Assembly (NCBI RefSeq): GCF_000013085.1
Contig: NC_007643.1
Location: forward strand, 1,101,001 to 1,165,000
Origin: Rhodospirillum rubrum ATCC 11170
GTDB lineage: Bacteria; Pseudomonadota; Alphaproteobacteria; Rhodospirillales; Rhodospirillaceae
Direction: 5' to 3'
DNA: 64,000 nt
Position 1 is the first letter of the stretch. Each line of letters starts with the position of its first letter. A model generated the notes under the pieces. That model worked only from the letters and a program-made list of their open reading frames with translations. It was not told where the DNA came from and did no database searches. The position numbers and the translations under genes are program-made. Of this stretch, positions 34,929-44,881 are shown in pieces.

Positions 34929-36358
34929 CGGCGGCCCCCCGGCTTGGCGGCGGCCCGGGTATGGGCGAGATCGGCGACGAGTTCGCGGAAGATGTCGCCG
35001 CGATGCTCGAAGCTGGAGAACTGATCCCACGAGGCGCAGGCCGGCGACAGCAAAACGACGGCGCCGGGGATGGCGTCGCGCCAGGCGGCCTTGGCGGCTT
35101 CGGTGACGGCGCGGGTCAGGGTGCCGACCTGGGACAGGGGAACCTTGCCCTTCAGGGTGCGCTCAAAGGCCGGGGCGGCCTGACCGATCAGATAGGCCTG
35201 GCGCATGCGGTGGAAATGCGGCTCGAGGCTGACGATGCCGCCTTCCTTGGGCTGGCCGCCGGCGATCCAATAAACCGTGTCATAGCAGCGCAGCGCCTTG
35301 TCGGCGGCGTCGGCATTGGTCGCCTTGCTGTCGTTGATGAAGCGCACGCCGTCGATCTCGGCCACCAGTTCCTGGCGGTGGGGCAGGCCGGGGAAGCTGG
35401 CCATCGCCTCGACGATGATCTTGGCGTCGATCCCATGCTGGCGGCAGGCGGCATAGGCGGCGGCGGCGTTTTGCCAGTTGTGGGCGCCGGGCAGGGTGGC
35501 GATCGTCGTCAGATCGGCGACGGCGCGCGGCCGGCCCTGGGTGGCGTCGACCAACTGGCCGTCGACGGCGCCAACGCCGCCGCGCGGCAGGGCGCGGGTG
35601 GAGACCGCCACCACCTTGCGACCGTTCTCGCGGCACAGCGCGTCATGGATGGCCAGCGACGGCTCGTCGTCGATGCAGACGACGGCGACGCCCGGGCGCG
35701 GACCGCAGCGGAAGATCTGACGCTTGGCGGCGATATAGCCGTCCATGCCGCCATGGCGGGCCAGATGATCGGGGGTGATGTTGAGCAGCACCGCCACGTC
35801 GCAGCACAGCGAGGGCACCAGTTCGAGCTGATAGGACGACAGCTCCAGCACATAGGTGCCATGGAAGGGCAGGGGCTCGAACGACAGCGCCGGGGTGCCG
35901 AGATTGCCGCCGACCTGCACCGGGTGGCGGGCCGCCTTCAGGATATGGCCGATCAGCGCCGTGGTCGTCGATTTGCCGTTGGTGCCGGTGATGCCCAGGA
36001 AGAAGCAGTCCTGGCGGGCGCGGGCCAGCAGGTCGATGTCGCAAAACAGCGGCACGCCGCGCTCGTGGGCGATCACCGCCACCGGATGGGGCTGGGGGAA
36101 GGTGTGGGGAATGCCCGGGCTCCACACCACGCCCTGCAGCGCCGGCCAGGGGGACGTGCGGCTGGTCTGGTCGGTGAGGTCGCACAGCGGAACGGACTCG
36201 GCGCGGGCGGCGTCACGCAGGATCGGGCTGTCGTCCCAGGCGTGGACGCGCGTTCCCGTGCCCGCCAGCGCCCGCGCCGTGGCCATTCCCGATTTGCCCA
36301 GGCCCATGATGCCCAGGTCCTGTCCGGCGTACTGGTAAAGGGGGATTAGCTTCGCCAC
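34925..36358 (-). CDS. murD: UDP-N-acetylmuramoylalanine-D-glutamate ligase MurD
   Basis: 477 residues. Shows GIMGLGKSGMATARAL, the ATP loop GITGTNGKSTTTALIGH, LNITPDHLARHGGMDGY and RFINDSKATNADA. It adds D-Glu to UDP-MurNAc-L-Ala. It starts 10 bases after mraY. Confidence 0.97.
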   Translation of the reverse strand: MAKLIPLYQYAGQDLGIMGLGKSGMATARALAGTGTRVHAWDDSPILRDAARAESVPLCDLTDQTSRTSPWPALQGVVWSPGIPHTFPQPHPVAVIAHERGVPLFCDIDLLARARQDCFFLGITGTNGKSTTTALIGHILKAARHPVQVGGNLGTPALSFEPLPFHGTYVLELSSYQLELVPSLCCDVAVLLNITPDHLARHGGMDGYIAAKRQIFRCGPRPGVAVVCIDDEPSLAIHDALCRENGRKVVAVSTRALPRGGVGAVDGQLVDATQGRPRAVADLTTIATLPGAHNWQNAAAAYAACRQHGIDAKIIVEAMASFPGLPHRQELVAEIDGVRFINDSKATNADAADKALRCYDTVYWIAGGQPKEGGIVSLEPHFHRMRQAYLIGQAAPAFERTLKGKVPLSQVGTLTRAVTEAAKAAWRDAIPGAVVLLSPACASWDQFSSFEHRGDIFRELVADLAHTRAAAKPGGRR

Positions 36359-36368
36359 CCCTTTTCTC

Positions 36369-37451
36369 CTAACGCAGCTTCAAGGTGGAAAGGCCGACGA
36401 TGGCCAGGATCATGGCGATGATCCAGAACCGGATCACCACCGTGGGCTCGGCCCAGCCCTTCTTTTCGAAATGATGGTGCAGCGGCGCCATGCGGAAGAC
36501 CCGCTTGCCCGTCAGCTTGAACGAGGCGACCTGGACGATCACCGAAACGGTTTCCAGAACGAACAGCCCGCCAACGATGGCCAGCACGATCTCATGCTTG
36601 GTCACCACCGAGACGGCGCCCAGGGCTCCGCCCAGGGCCAGCGAGCCGGTATCGCCCATGAACACCATGGCCGGCGGGGCGTTGAACCACAGGAAGCCGA
36701 CGGCGGCGCCGACGATCGCCCCGCAGAACACCGCCAGCTCGCCGGTGCCCGGCACATGCTGGATCTGCAGATAGTTCGAAAAGATGATGTTGCCGACCAG
36801 ATAGGCGATCAGCATGAACACCCCGGCGGCGATCATCACCGGCACGATCGCCAACCCGTCCAGGCCGTCGGTCAGATTGACGGCGTTGGAGGCGCCGACC
36901 ATGACGAAGGCGGCGAAGGGCAGGTAGAACCAGCCGAGATTGAAGGTCAGATCCTTGAAGAACGGCAGGGCGAGGCTGCTCGCCTGATCGCCCTGGCCGA
37001 GCAGCATGATCCACAGCCCGGCGATCACCGCCATGCCGACCTGGGCGACCAGCTTGAGCCGGCCCGACAGACCTTTGGTGTTGCGCTTGGTCAGCTTCAG
37101 ATAGTCATCGGCGAAGCCGATGGCCCCATAGCCCAGGGTGAGCAGCAAGACCGCCCAGACATAGCCCTTTGACAGATCGGCCCACAGCAAGGTGGCGACG
37201 CCGACGCCCAGAAGGATCATGATGCCGCCCATCGTCGGCGTGCCCTTCTTGGTCAGGTGGCTTTCCGGTCCGTCGCTGCGGATCGGCTGGCCTTCGCCTT
37301 GCTTGCGTTTGAGCCACTCGATGATGCCGGGGCCAAAGACGAAGGCGACGAGCATAGCCGTCATCACCGCGCCGCCCGTCCGGAAGGTCAGGTACCGGAA
37401 GACGTTGAGCGCGCTCACTTGCGCGGTGAGTTCGGACAGGAAGTACAGCAT
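36369..37451 (-). CDS. mraY: MraY, phospho-MurNAc-pentapeptide translocase
   Basis: 360 residues, ten predicted transmembrane segments. Family motifs: [32 protein letters not shown] (catalytic Asp pair), [14 protein letters not shown] and the [20 protein letters not shown] region near the end. It makes lipid I. Confidence 0.97.
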   Translation of the reverse strand: MLYFLSELTAQVSALNVFRYLTFRTGGAVMTAMLVAFVFGPGIIEWLKRKQGEGQPIRSDGPESHLTKKGTPTMGGIMILLGVGVATLLWADLSKGYVWAVLLLTLGYGAIGFADDYLKLTKRNTKGLSGRLKLVAQVGMAVIAGLWIMLLGQGDQASSLALPFFKDLTFNLGWFYLPFAAFVMVGASNAVNLTDGLDGLAIVPVMIAAGVFMLIAYLVGNIIFSNYLQIQHVPGTGELAVFCGAIVGAAVGFLWFNAPPAMVFMGDTGSLALGGALGAVSVVTKHEIVLAIVGGLFVLETVSVIVQVASFKLTGKRVFRMAPLHHHFEKKGWAEPTVVIRFWIIAMILAIVGLSTLKLR

Positions 37452-37484
37452 TCCCTGGTGTTCCGCTTCCCAGCAGGGGGTTAA

Positions 37485-38951
37485 TCAGGGCGTGTCGGCG
37501 GCCGAAAGGCCCGCCTCCGCGCGGCGATCGAGAGCCAGCAGGGCCGTGACGGTCCTGCTGACGAGGCTTCCCTTCGACCCTTTGACCATCACCACGTCGC
37601 CCGGGCGCAGGGCCGCGAGAACCAGGGGTGTCAGGGCATCGGCGTCGGGCGCATGGCCGCCGCGCCGACTGGCGGGCAGCGCGTCGTGAAGATGCGCCAT
37701 CAGGGGGCCGGCGGTATAAACCAGATCAATGCCCCGTTCCACGCTGATCTTCGCCAGATCGGCGTGAAGCTTCGCGGCCTGGGGACCCAGCTCGAGCATG
37801 TCGCCAAGCACGGCGATGCGCCGGCCGCGGGGCCCCGGGCGGGTCATCGACAAAGTGGTGAGGGCGGCGATGACGCTCTCGGGACTGGCGTTATAGGCGT
37901 CGTCGATCACCTGGATGGCGCCATCCCCACCCAGGCTGACGCTTTGGCGCCGGCCCCGGCCGCGCGGCGGGACCACATTGGCCAAGCCGTTGGCGGCGCT
38001 GTGGATGTCAAGACCCAGGGCGCGGACAACCGCCAGCACGCCAAGGCTGTTGAGCGCCCAATGGCGACCTTCAACGGCCATGCGATAAGCCAGGGGGTCG
38101 TCGCCGATCAGGGCGAAGACCGCCGTGCCATTGGCGTCGACGGCGCAGTCGAGCACCCGGGCGTCGGCGCCGATGTGATTGCCAAAGCTGAGGGTCTTAT
38201 CGATGCCCCGGGCGGCGGCGGCCCGGCGCAGGCGTTCGAAGAAGCGGTTGTCGCGATTGAGGACGACGGTGCCGCCGGGCTCGACGCCTTCCAGGATCTC
38301 GGCCTTGGCATCGGCGATGGCCTCGACCGAATCGAAGAACTCCAGGTGGACGGCGGCGACATTGGTGATGATCGCCACATGGGGGCGGGCGAGGCGGGCC
38401 AGCGGCCCCAATTCGCCCGGATGGTTCATCCCCAGTTCGATCACCGCCAGATCGGTGTCGGCGGGCATGCGGGCCAGGGTCAGCGGCAGGCCGAAATGGT
38501 TGTTGAGATTGCCCTCGGTCGCATGGACGCGGCCGAAGCGGCCAAGCGCCTGGGTCAGCATCTCCTTGGTGCCGGTCTTGCCCAGGCTGCCGGTCACGCC
38601 GACCAGCTTGCCGGCGAAGCGGGCGCGGCTGGCCCGGGCCAGGGCCCACAGACCCTCGAGGGTATCTTCGACCACCAGCAGGCGGTCGGTGGCGATGCCG
38701 GCGGGGATGCGCGAGACCAGGGCGGCGCTGGCTCCGGCAGTCAGGGCGGCCTCGACATGGGCATGGCCATCGGTTCGTTCGCCGGCCAGGGCGATGAATA
38801 GATCGCCGGCGACGACGGCGCGGCTGTCGATGCAGACGCCGGTCGCCGTCCACGCGCCGCTGGCGGCAATGCCAAGCGCGGCGGCGGCGGTGGCGGCGGT
38901 CCACAACACAAGGGGAGTGGCGCGCTCGGCTGGCAGGGGCGAGGTTTTCAT
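37485..38951 (-). CDS. murF: MurF, UDP-MurNAc-tripeptide:D-Ala-D-Ala ligase
   Basis: 488 residues. CIDSRAVVAGDLFIALAGERTDGH, VTGSLGKTGTKEML (P-loop; Ser-Leu variant of the usual GSxGKT), FGLPLTLARMPADTDLAVIELGMNHPGEL and DDAYNASPESVIAAL. It adds D-Ala-D-Ala. The first 40 residues are an Ala-rich lead. It is coupled to murE by an ATGA overlap. Confidence 0.96.
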   Translation of the reverse strand: MKTSPLPAERATPLVLWTAATAAAALGIAASGAWTATGVCIDSRAVVAGDLFIALAGERTDGHAHVEAALTAGASAALVSRIPAGIATDRLLVVEDTLEGLWALARASRARFAGKLVGVTGSLGKTGTKEMLTQALGRFGRVHATEGNLNNHFGLPLTLARMPADTDLAVIELGMNHPGELGPLARLARPHVAIITNVAAVHLEFFDSVEAIADAKAEILEGVEPGGTVVLNRDNRFFERLRRAAAARGIDKTLSFGNHIGADARVLDCAVDANGTAVFALIGDDPLAYRMAVEGRHWALNSLGVLAVVRALGLDIHSAANGLANVVPPRGRGRRQSVSLGGDGAIQVIDDAYNASPESVIAALTTLSMTRPGPRGRRIAVLGDMLELGPQAAKLHADLAKISVERGIDLVYTAGPLMAHLHDALPASRRGGHAPDADALTPLVLAALRPGDVVMVKGSKGSLVSRTVTALLALDRRAEAGLSAADTP

Positions 38952-40429
38952 GCGTCGGCCTCCCCAACGGCGGCGCGGGCGTGATCGGCATCGACGAAGG
39001 GATGAACCACGGTGCCGATGGTCTGGCCGGTTTCATGGCCCTTGCCGGCGATCACCAGCAGGTCGTTTGGTCCAAGCAGGGCGACGCCTGCGCGGATGGC
39101 GGCGTCGCGGCCGTCGATCTCGATCGCGTCGGGGCAGCCAACGCGGGCTTCGGCGCGGATGGCGGCCGGATCCTCGCTGCGCGGATTGTCATCGGTCAGG
39201 ATCGCCACATCGGCGCCCTCGGCCACGGCGCGGCCCATCAGCGGCCGTTTGGCGCGGTCGCGGTCGCCGCCGCAGCCGAAAACGCAGACCAGCTTGCCCC
39301 GGCAATGGGGGCGCAGGGCCCGCAAGGCGGTGACCAGACCGTCGGGAGTATGGGCGTAATCGACGTAGACCGGGGCGCCCGAGGCCCGCCGCGCCACCAT
39401 CTCCAAGCGGCCCGGCACGCCTTCCAGGCTGGCCAGGGTCGCCACGGCGGCGTCGACCGGCGCGCCGGTGGCGATCGCCAGTCCCAGGGCGCAGAGCACG
39501 TTCATCGCCTGGAAATCGCCGACCAAGGGCAACAGCACGCTATGGTGCCGGCCAAAAAGCTCGAGGTCCAGGCTCTGGCCATGGGCCTTGGCGCTGACGC
39601 CGGCAAGGCGCAGGGTCTTGGCGCTCCGGCCGTAATCAAGCACGCTTTGGCCTCGGTCGCGGCAGAGCGCGGCCAGGGTGGGGAACGCCGGATCGTCGGC
39701 ATTGAGCACGGCCACACCCTCGCGCCCCAGAACCTCGCCAAACAGCCGGGCCTTGGCCGCCAGATAGGCGTCCATGGTGTGGTGATAGTCGAGATGGTCG
39801 CGGGTCAGATTGGTGAAGGCGGCAGCACTCAGGCGCACGCCGTCAAGGCGGTATTGATCCAGGCCATGGGACGAGGCCTCCATCGCCAGGGCGTCGACCC
39901 CGGCTTCGGTCATCTCGGCCAGCATTTTGTGCAAAGACACCGGATCGGGGGTGGTCATGCTGCCGGCCCGCCGATAAACGCCGCTTTCGGCGCCGAGCGT
40001 CCCCAGGCTGGCCGCCGTCCGCCCCAGGCGGTCCCAGATCTGACGGGTGAAGCTGACGCTCGAGGTCTTGCCGTTGGTACCGGTCACCGCCACCACCGTG
40101 GCCGGTTGGGCGCCGGCGAAGGCGGCGGCCATGCGGGCGAAGGCCTGGCGGGGATTGGCCGCGGTGACCAACGCCGCCGGGGCGTCAGGGGGCAGGGCCG
40201 TTCCCTCGGGCGCCAGAACGGCGCTCGCCCCGGCCGCGAGGGCGGCGGGGATGAAGGCGCGGCCGTCGGCCTTGACCCCGGGCAGGGCGGCGAACAGCCA
40301 GCCCGGCGCCACCGCCCGGGAATCGGCCGTCAGCCCGGCGATCGCCAAACCAGGATGGCCGCCCAGGCCAGGGTGGCCGCCCAGGGCGGCCCGCGCCGGA
40401 ACGGCGCCGATCAGATCATCGAGATACAC
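38948..40429 (-). CDS. murE: MurE, UDP-MurNAc-dipeptide:meso-diaminopimelate ligase
   Basis: 493 residues. AVTGTNGKTSSVSFTRQIW, TTPDPVSLH, EASSHGLDQYRLDG and the DNPR motif (ILTDDNPRSEDP, near residue 413). DNPR marks use of meso-diaminopimelate rather than lysine. GTG at 40429 is chosen as start because AAGGGGG stands just upstream and the family N-terminus begins there. It overlaps the ftsI end by 14 bases. GHPGLGGHPGL near the N-terminus is a short duplicated insertion. Confidence 0.95.
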   Translation of the reverse strand: MYLDDLIGAVPARAALGGHPGLGGHPGLAIAGLTADSRAVAPGWLFAALPGVKADGRAFIPAALAAGASAVLAPEGTALPPDAPAALVTAANPRQAFARMAAAFAGAQPATVVAVTGTNGKTSSVSFTRQIWDRLGRTAASLGTLGAESGVYRRAGSMTTPDPVSLHKMLAEMTEAGVDALAMEASSHGLDQYRLDGVRLSAAAFTNLTRDHLDYHHTMDAYLAAKARLFGEVLGREGVAVLNADDPAFPTLAALCRDRGQSVLDYGRSAKTLRLAGVSAKAHGQSLDLELFGRHHSVLLPLVGDFQAMNVLCALGLAIATGAPVDAAVATLASLEGVPGRLEMVARRASGAPVYVDYAHTPDGLVTALRALRPHCRGKLVCVFGCGGDRDRAKRPLMGRAVAEGADVAILTDDNPRSEDPAAIRAEARVGCPDAIEIDGRDAAIRAGVALLGPNDLLVIAGKGHETGQTIGTVVHPFVDADHARAAVGEADA

Positions 40430-42215
40430 CGCGTCCCCCTTCGGGCTCGGCAAAACGCAGGCCCACCTGCTGGACAAGCTGGGGACCGAACTGAACGGCG
40501 GGATCGCCGCGCACGGGTTGCACTCCAAGAAGCGGGGCGATTTCGGCAATCATGCGGCCGACCGTCGGCGTGGCGTTCCACCCGGCGGTCCGATAGCCAT
40601 AGGTGCCCTTGACCGCCTTGGGATCATCAAGCATCGCCATCACCACGTAGCGCGGCTTGGTCATCGGAAAGACGCCGACGAACGAGGTACGGACGGCGCT
40701 TTTGGAATAGCCGCCGCTCGCCCCCTCCTTTTCGGCCGAGCCGGTCTTGCCGCCGATGTAATAACCTTTGACGTCGGCGTTCTTGCCCGACCCGGCTTCG
40801 ACCACCAGACGCATCAGGGCGCGCATGGCCGTGCTGTTTTGCGTGGTGAGAACCTGCTTGCCCGCCGGGGTGGTCTCGGGGCTGCGCAGCAGCAGCGTCG
40901 GCGGACGGAGCAGGCCGCCATTGACCAGGGCGGAAACGCCGGTGACCAGATGCAAGGGGGTGACCGACAGCCCGTGACCAAACGAGATGGTCATGGTGCT
41001 GACTTCGCGCCACGGATTGGGAACCAGCGGCCGGCCGACCTCGGGGATCTCGAAGGGGATGGCGTCAAGCAGCCCCATCCGCCCCAGGAACTCGCGCTGG
41101 CGGTCGGTTCCCACCGCCACCGCCATGCGCGCCGAGCCCAGGTTGGAGGAATACATCAGGATTTCGGGGATGCTGAGCCAGCGTCCCTCGGGATGGAAAT
41201 CGGTGATGGTGAAGCGCGAAATGCGGATCGGATTGCGGGCGTCGAAGCTTTCCGACAGCTTCAGGCCGGCATCGAGCGCCAGGGCCGTGTTGAACAGCTT
41301 GAAAGTCGAGCCCATTTCGAACACGCCGAGCGTCGCCCGGTTGAAGCGGGCGTCCTCGCTGGCCGCGCCGATCTTTTCGGGTTCGTAGTCGGGCAGCGAT
41401 ACCATCGCCACCACCTCGGCGGTCTCGACATCCATCACCAGGGCGGCGCCGCCGATCGCCTGGAAATGGTCGATGCTGTCTTGCAGGGCGCGGTGAATGG
41501 CGTGCTGCACCCGGATGTCAAGCGACAGCCGCAGCGGCAGGTCCGAACTCGTCAGCTTGCTTTCGAAGGCCTTTTCCAGACCGGCGATGCCGTTGTTATC
41601 GACATCGGTGGCGCCGACGACATGGGCGACCAAGCGGCCGGCCGGATAGACCCGGCGCTCGGAGCGTTCGAAATGCAGCCCCGGGATTCCCAGGTCGTTG
41701 ACCGATTGCTGTTCCGACGGCGTGAGGTTGCGGCGCAGATAGATGAAGGCGCGGCCGGGAACCATCTTGTTCGTCAGATCGGCCACCGTCAGTTCCGGGA
41801 ACAGGGTGGGCAGAACGGCGATGGCGCGCAGGCGGTCGCGCTCGGGGATGGCGCGGGTATCGGCGTAAAGATTGACCGTGGGCAGATTGGTCGCCAGCAC
41901 CAGACCATTGCGATCGACGATGTCGGCGCGGGCCATGCGGGTTTCGATCGGCGTGTCCTCGGCCGAGACCACCGCCACCGGCTCGCCCGGACCGCGCACG
42001 ACCATCAACTGCACCAGCCGGCCGCCGATCACCGAAAAGGCCAAACCGAACAGGCAGGCCGCGACCATCAGCCGCATGCGGCCGGTTTCAATGCCCTGGT
42101 GGACGACGCCTTCCAGATCGGCTCCCCGGCCCCGCTCGGCCGTGCGGTCGAAGCGGATTTCCGCCCCCGGATAGACGAAGCGTTTTTCCCGCCGATTTTT
42201 GAGCAGGGCGATCAT
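40416..42215 (-). CDS. ftsI: FtsI (PBP3), septal peptidoglycan transpeptidase
   Basis: 599 residues. One transmembrane segment near residues 48-70, then the PBP dimerisation domain (IVDRNGLVLATNLPTVNLYAD). The transpeptidase domain has the catalytic Ser in STFK (near residue 302), SSN and KTG (GGKTGSAEK near 488). ATG at 42215 overlaps the ftsL stop (ATGA). Confidence 0.96.
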   Translation of the reverse strand: MIALLKNRREKRFVYPGAEIRFDRTAERGRGADLEGVVHQGIETGRMRLMVAACLFGLAFSVIGGRLVQLMVVRGPGEPVAVVSAEDTPIETRMARADIVDRNGLVLATNLPTVNLYADTRAIPERDRLRAIAVLPTLFPELTVADLTNKMVPGRAFIYLRRNLTPSEQQSVNDLGIPGLHFERSERRVYPAGRLVAHVVGATDVDNNGIAGLEKAFESKLTSSDLPLRLSLDIRVQHAIHRALQDSIDHFQAIGGAALVMDVETAEVVAMVSLPDYEPEKIGAASEDARFNRATLGVFEMGSTFKLFNTALALDAGLKLSESFDARNPIRISRFTITDFHPEGRWLSIPEILMYSSNLGSARMAVAVGTDRQREFLGRMGLLDAIPFEIPEVGRPLVPNPWREVSTMTISFGHGLSVTPLHLVTGVSALVNGGLLRPPTLLLRSPETTPAGKQVLTTQNSTAMRALMRLVVEAGSGKNADVKGYYIGGKTGSAEKEGASGGYSKSAVRTSFVGVFPMTKPRYVVMAMLDDPKAVKGTYGYRTAGWNATPTVGRMIAEIAPLLGVQPVRGDPAVQFGPQLVQQVGLRFAEPEGGRGVSR

Positions 42216-42682
42216 TGCCCGCCGCCCGCTTTGGCAAGCTTGGTCAGGATCGGTTTGACCGTGGGCACGGGGGTGACGGTGACCCGGCCGCCGCCGGCGG
42301 CGCGGGCCTGTCCCGACACCGTCGTCGCGCCGTTGGGAAGCGAGGCCATCGGCACGTTGCCCGGGGCCGGCGGCTCGGTCTTTGGCGCGGGCGCGGGCAG
42401 GGGGGCGGGACGGTTGGGCAAGCTGGCCACGGTCACATACTGCTCGGGGCGGATCGGCTGAAGCCCAAGATGATCGGTCGCCAGGCGGTCCAGGCGGGTC
42501 GGATCGTTCAGGAAGCTCCACTCGGCGCGCAGCACATGCATGCTCTCGGTGGTCCGGCGGATATCGGCATGGAGGCGGGCCAGTTCCTTTTCCTTGGCAT
42601 CGACCTCATAGGCGACCATGAACAGCGCGGTGCCGATGCCCATGATCAACGCGGCCCAGATGATGTGGATGGGGCGGATCAT
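42212..42682 (-). CDS. ftsL: FtsL-like divisome protein
   Basis: 156 residues. A single transmembrane segment near the N-terminus (IIWAALIMGIGTALFMVAY) is followed by a coiled-coil stretch (KEKELARLHADIRRTTESMHVL) and LDRLATDHLGLQP, the typical FtsL end. A Pro/Ala-rich C-terminal tail of about 65 residues follows, longer than in E. coli. FtsL evolves fast, so the call depends on architecture and its place between rsmH and ftsI. Confidence 0.88.
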   Translation of the reverse strand: MIRPIHIIWAALIMGIGTALFMVAYEVDAKEKELARLHADIRRTTESMHVLRAEWSFLNDPTRLDRLATDHLGLQPIRPEQYVTVASLPNRPAPLPAPAPKTEPPAPGNVPMASLPNGATTVSGQARAAGGGRVTVTPVPTVKPILTKLAKAGGGQ

Positions 42683-43659
42683 CGCTGACCTCCGGGGGAA
42701 ACCGTCCAGGCGGGAAATTCGGTGCGTTCGACGGCGCGCAGCCGGGCCGAGCGGGACCGCGGGTTGACCCGGGTCTCGGCGTCGAGCGGCTTGACGGCGC
42801 GGCGCGAGACGGCCTGGAAACTGGGGGGAGGATTGCCCGCTCCGGCGTTCGAGGCCTGGGGCAGGTGGCGGCTGACGCCCTCGCTTTCGCCGCAGCGCTG
42901 GCGGACGAACGCCTTGACGATGCGATCCTCAAGCGAATGAAAGGCCACGACCACCAGCCGGCCACCGGCGCGCAGCAGGCGTTCGCTGGCGCCAAGGGCG
43001 CGTTCAAGCTCGCCCAGCTCGTCGTTGACGACGATGCGCAGCGCCTGGAAGCTGCGGGTGGCGGGATCGATGCCATCGCGGCTTTTGCGGACGACGCCGC
43101 GGATGACGGTGGCCAGATCGGCGGTGCGCGAGAACGGCGTCTCGGCGCGGCGTTCGACGATGGCATGGGCGACCCAGCGTGATTTCCGCTCTTCGCCGTA
43201 GTGGTAGAGGATATCGGCGAGGCGGTCCTCGTCGAGGGTATTGACCAGATCGGCCGCCGTCTGCCCCTGCTGGCCCATGCGCATGTCGAGCGGGCCGTCC
43301 TTCTGGAAGCTGAAGCCGCGCTCGGCCTGATCGAGCTGCATCGACGAGACGCCAAGATCCAGGGCGACGCCGTCGATCCGGCTGATGCCCTCGGCGGCCA
43401 GCAGCTGTTCCATGTCGCCAAAGCAGCCCGAAAGCAGGGTGAAGCGGCCGGGGAACTCGGCTTCCAGGGCGGCGCCGCGCACGCGGGCGGCCGGATCGCG
43501 GTCGATGGCGATCACCCGGCAGTCGGCGCGCTCGAGCAGGCCACGGCTATACCCGCCGTTGCCGAAGGTGCCATCGACATAAAGGCCGTCGGCATGGGGC
43601 TCGAGGGCGCTTAGCACCTCGTCGAGCATCACCGGGAAATGGGGGGTGAGGGCGTTCAT
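42679..43659 (-). CDS. rsmH: RsmH (MraW), 16S rRNA m4C1402 methyltransferase
   Basis: 326 residues. HFPVMLDEVLSAL, DGTFGNGGYSRGLL (S-adenosylmethionine site), DLGVSSMQLDQAERGFSF, GPLDMRMG and VVAFHSLEDRIVKAF are all present. It methylates C1402 of 16S rRNA. It is coupled to mraZ and ftsL by 4-base overlaps. Confidence 0.97.
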   Translation of the reverse strand: MNALTPHFPVMLDEVLSALEPHADGLYVDGTFGNGGYSRGLLERADCRVIAIDRDPAARVRGAALEAEFPGRFTLLSGCFGDMEQLLAAEGISRIDGVALDLGVSSMQLDQAERGFSFQKDGPLDMRMGQQGQTAADLVNTLDEDRLADILYHYGEERKSRWVAHAIVERRAETPFSRTADLATVIRGVVRKSRDGIDPATRSFQALRIVVNDELGELERALGASERLLRAGGRLVVVAFHSLEDRIVKAFVRQRCGESEGVSRHLPQASNAGAGNPPPSFQAVSRRAVKPLDAETRVNPRSRSARLRAVERTEFPAWTVSPGGQR

Positions 43660-44099
43660 GCGCCGGCACCCTGGGACGCGGAGGCCCGCGGCTTGCGGCC
43701 GCGCGAGGCTTCCAAGGCCGTTGGGTTCCAGATCTGGAAGACCCGGCCAAGACCGACGAACACCGCCGTCTCGCCGATTCCGGCCTGGGCCAGCAGATCG
43801 GCGGGGACGACGACGCGGCCGGTGGGATCGAAGGGCAATTCCTCGGAGTCGGACAAGATGTCGTAGATGCGCTCAAGCGACGGCGTCTGAGTCCCCTCGT
43901 CGAGGAGATCCGGGGTGGCCTCGGACAATCGTTCCAGGCGGTCCATGCCATAACCCTCAATGCAGCCGCGCTCGCGGTCGGGGCGAACGACGATGGTGGT
44001 GTACTCCGCAGCTTGAAGCACGGCGCGAAATTTGGCCGGAACGGAAACCCGCCCCTTCCTGTCGACCTTGTTCTCGTAGGTGCCGATGAACGGCTTCAT
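43656..44099 (-). CDS. mraZ: MraZ, transcriptional regulator of the division/cell-wall cluster
   Basis: 147 residues. Two AbrB-like repeats: FIGTYENKVDRKGRVSVPAKFR near the start and LPFDPTGRVVVPADLLAQAGI near residue 90. MraZ forms a ring-shaped oligomer and represses its own cluster by binding repeated TGGG boxes. ATG at 44099 gives the family N-terminus; GGAGG lies 11 bases upstream. A start 24 bases earlier (44123) is possible. Confidence 0.93.
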   Translation of the reverse strand: MKPFIGTYENKVDRKGRVSVPAKFRAVLQAAEYTTIVVRPDRERGCIEGYGMDRLERLSEATPDLLDEGTQTPSLERIYDILSDSEELPFDPTGRVVVPADLLAQAGIGETAVFVGLGRVFQIWNPTALEASRGRKPRASASQGAGA

Positions 44100-44191
44100 G
44101 ACGGCGGCAGCCTCCAGAAACATCCGACTTCCCCGGATCCTGCCTTGGCGTCGCTGGTGGCGTGGGGGGCGAACCAATACTGGGGTCTATA

Positions 44192-44236
44192 TGGTATCTC
44201 ATGGGAATTCATGGGCGTCAATGGGCGGGCATGGAA
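44192..44236. promoter_or_regulatory. MraZ-box array overlapping the mra promoter
   Basis: On the plus strand TGGGA, TGGGC and TGGGC start at 44202, 44212 and 44222, a strict 10-base period. Weaker copies TGGTA (44192) and TGGAA (44232) are in phase at both ends. The mra promoter reads the other way: TTGACG at 44216-44221 (minus), a 17-base spacer, then a weak GATACC. The boxes thus cover the -35 and spacer, which fits autorepression by MraZ. Confidence 0.75.
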
Positions 44237-44436
44237 CCGCACAGGAAACAGCCGAACAAAAAAGTTGCGATTCGCCCGATACCAAGTATTGGGCGCCTCG
44301 CGAAGGGCGGCTTGATGCATAAAGGAAAAGACGAAAGAGACTCGCAAGCGCCGTTATTTGTTCTTTTTATGTTCTCGCTGCGCTGCGGTATGGGGGTCTG
44401 GGACCCCGGGTCCCCCGGCCAAAAGGGGTGAAAAAG

Positions 44437-44871
<435 letters not shown>

Positions 44872-44881
44872 GAAGGCGACC

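Noticed and set aside
40047-42461. Long plus-strand frame over murE, ftsI and ftsL
   Set aside because: It crosses three well-supported genes and their overlaps; the composition is that of a shadow frame.
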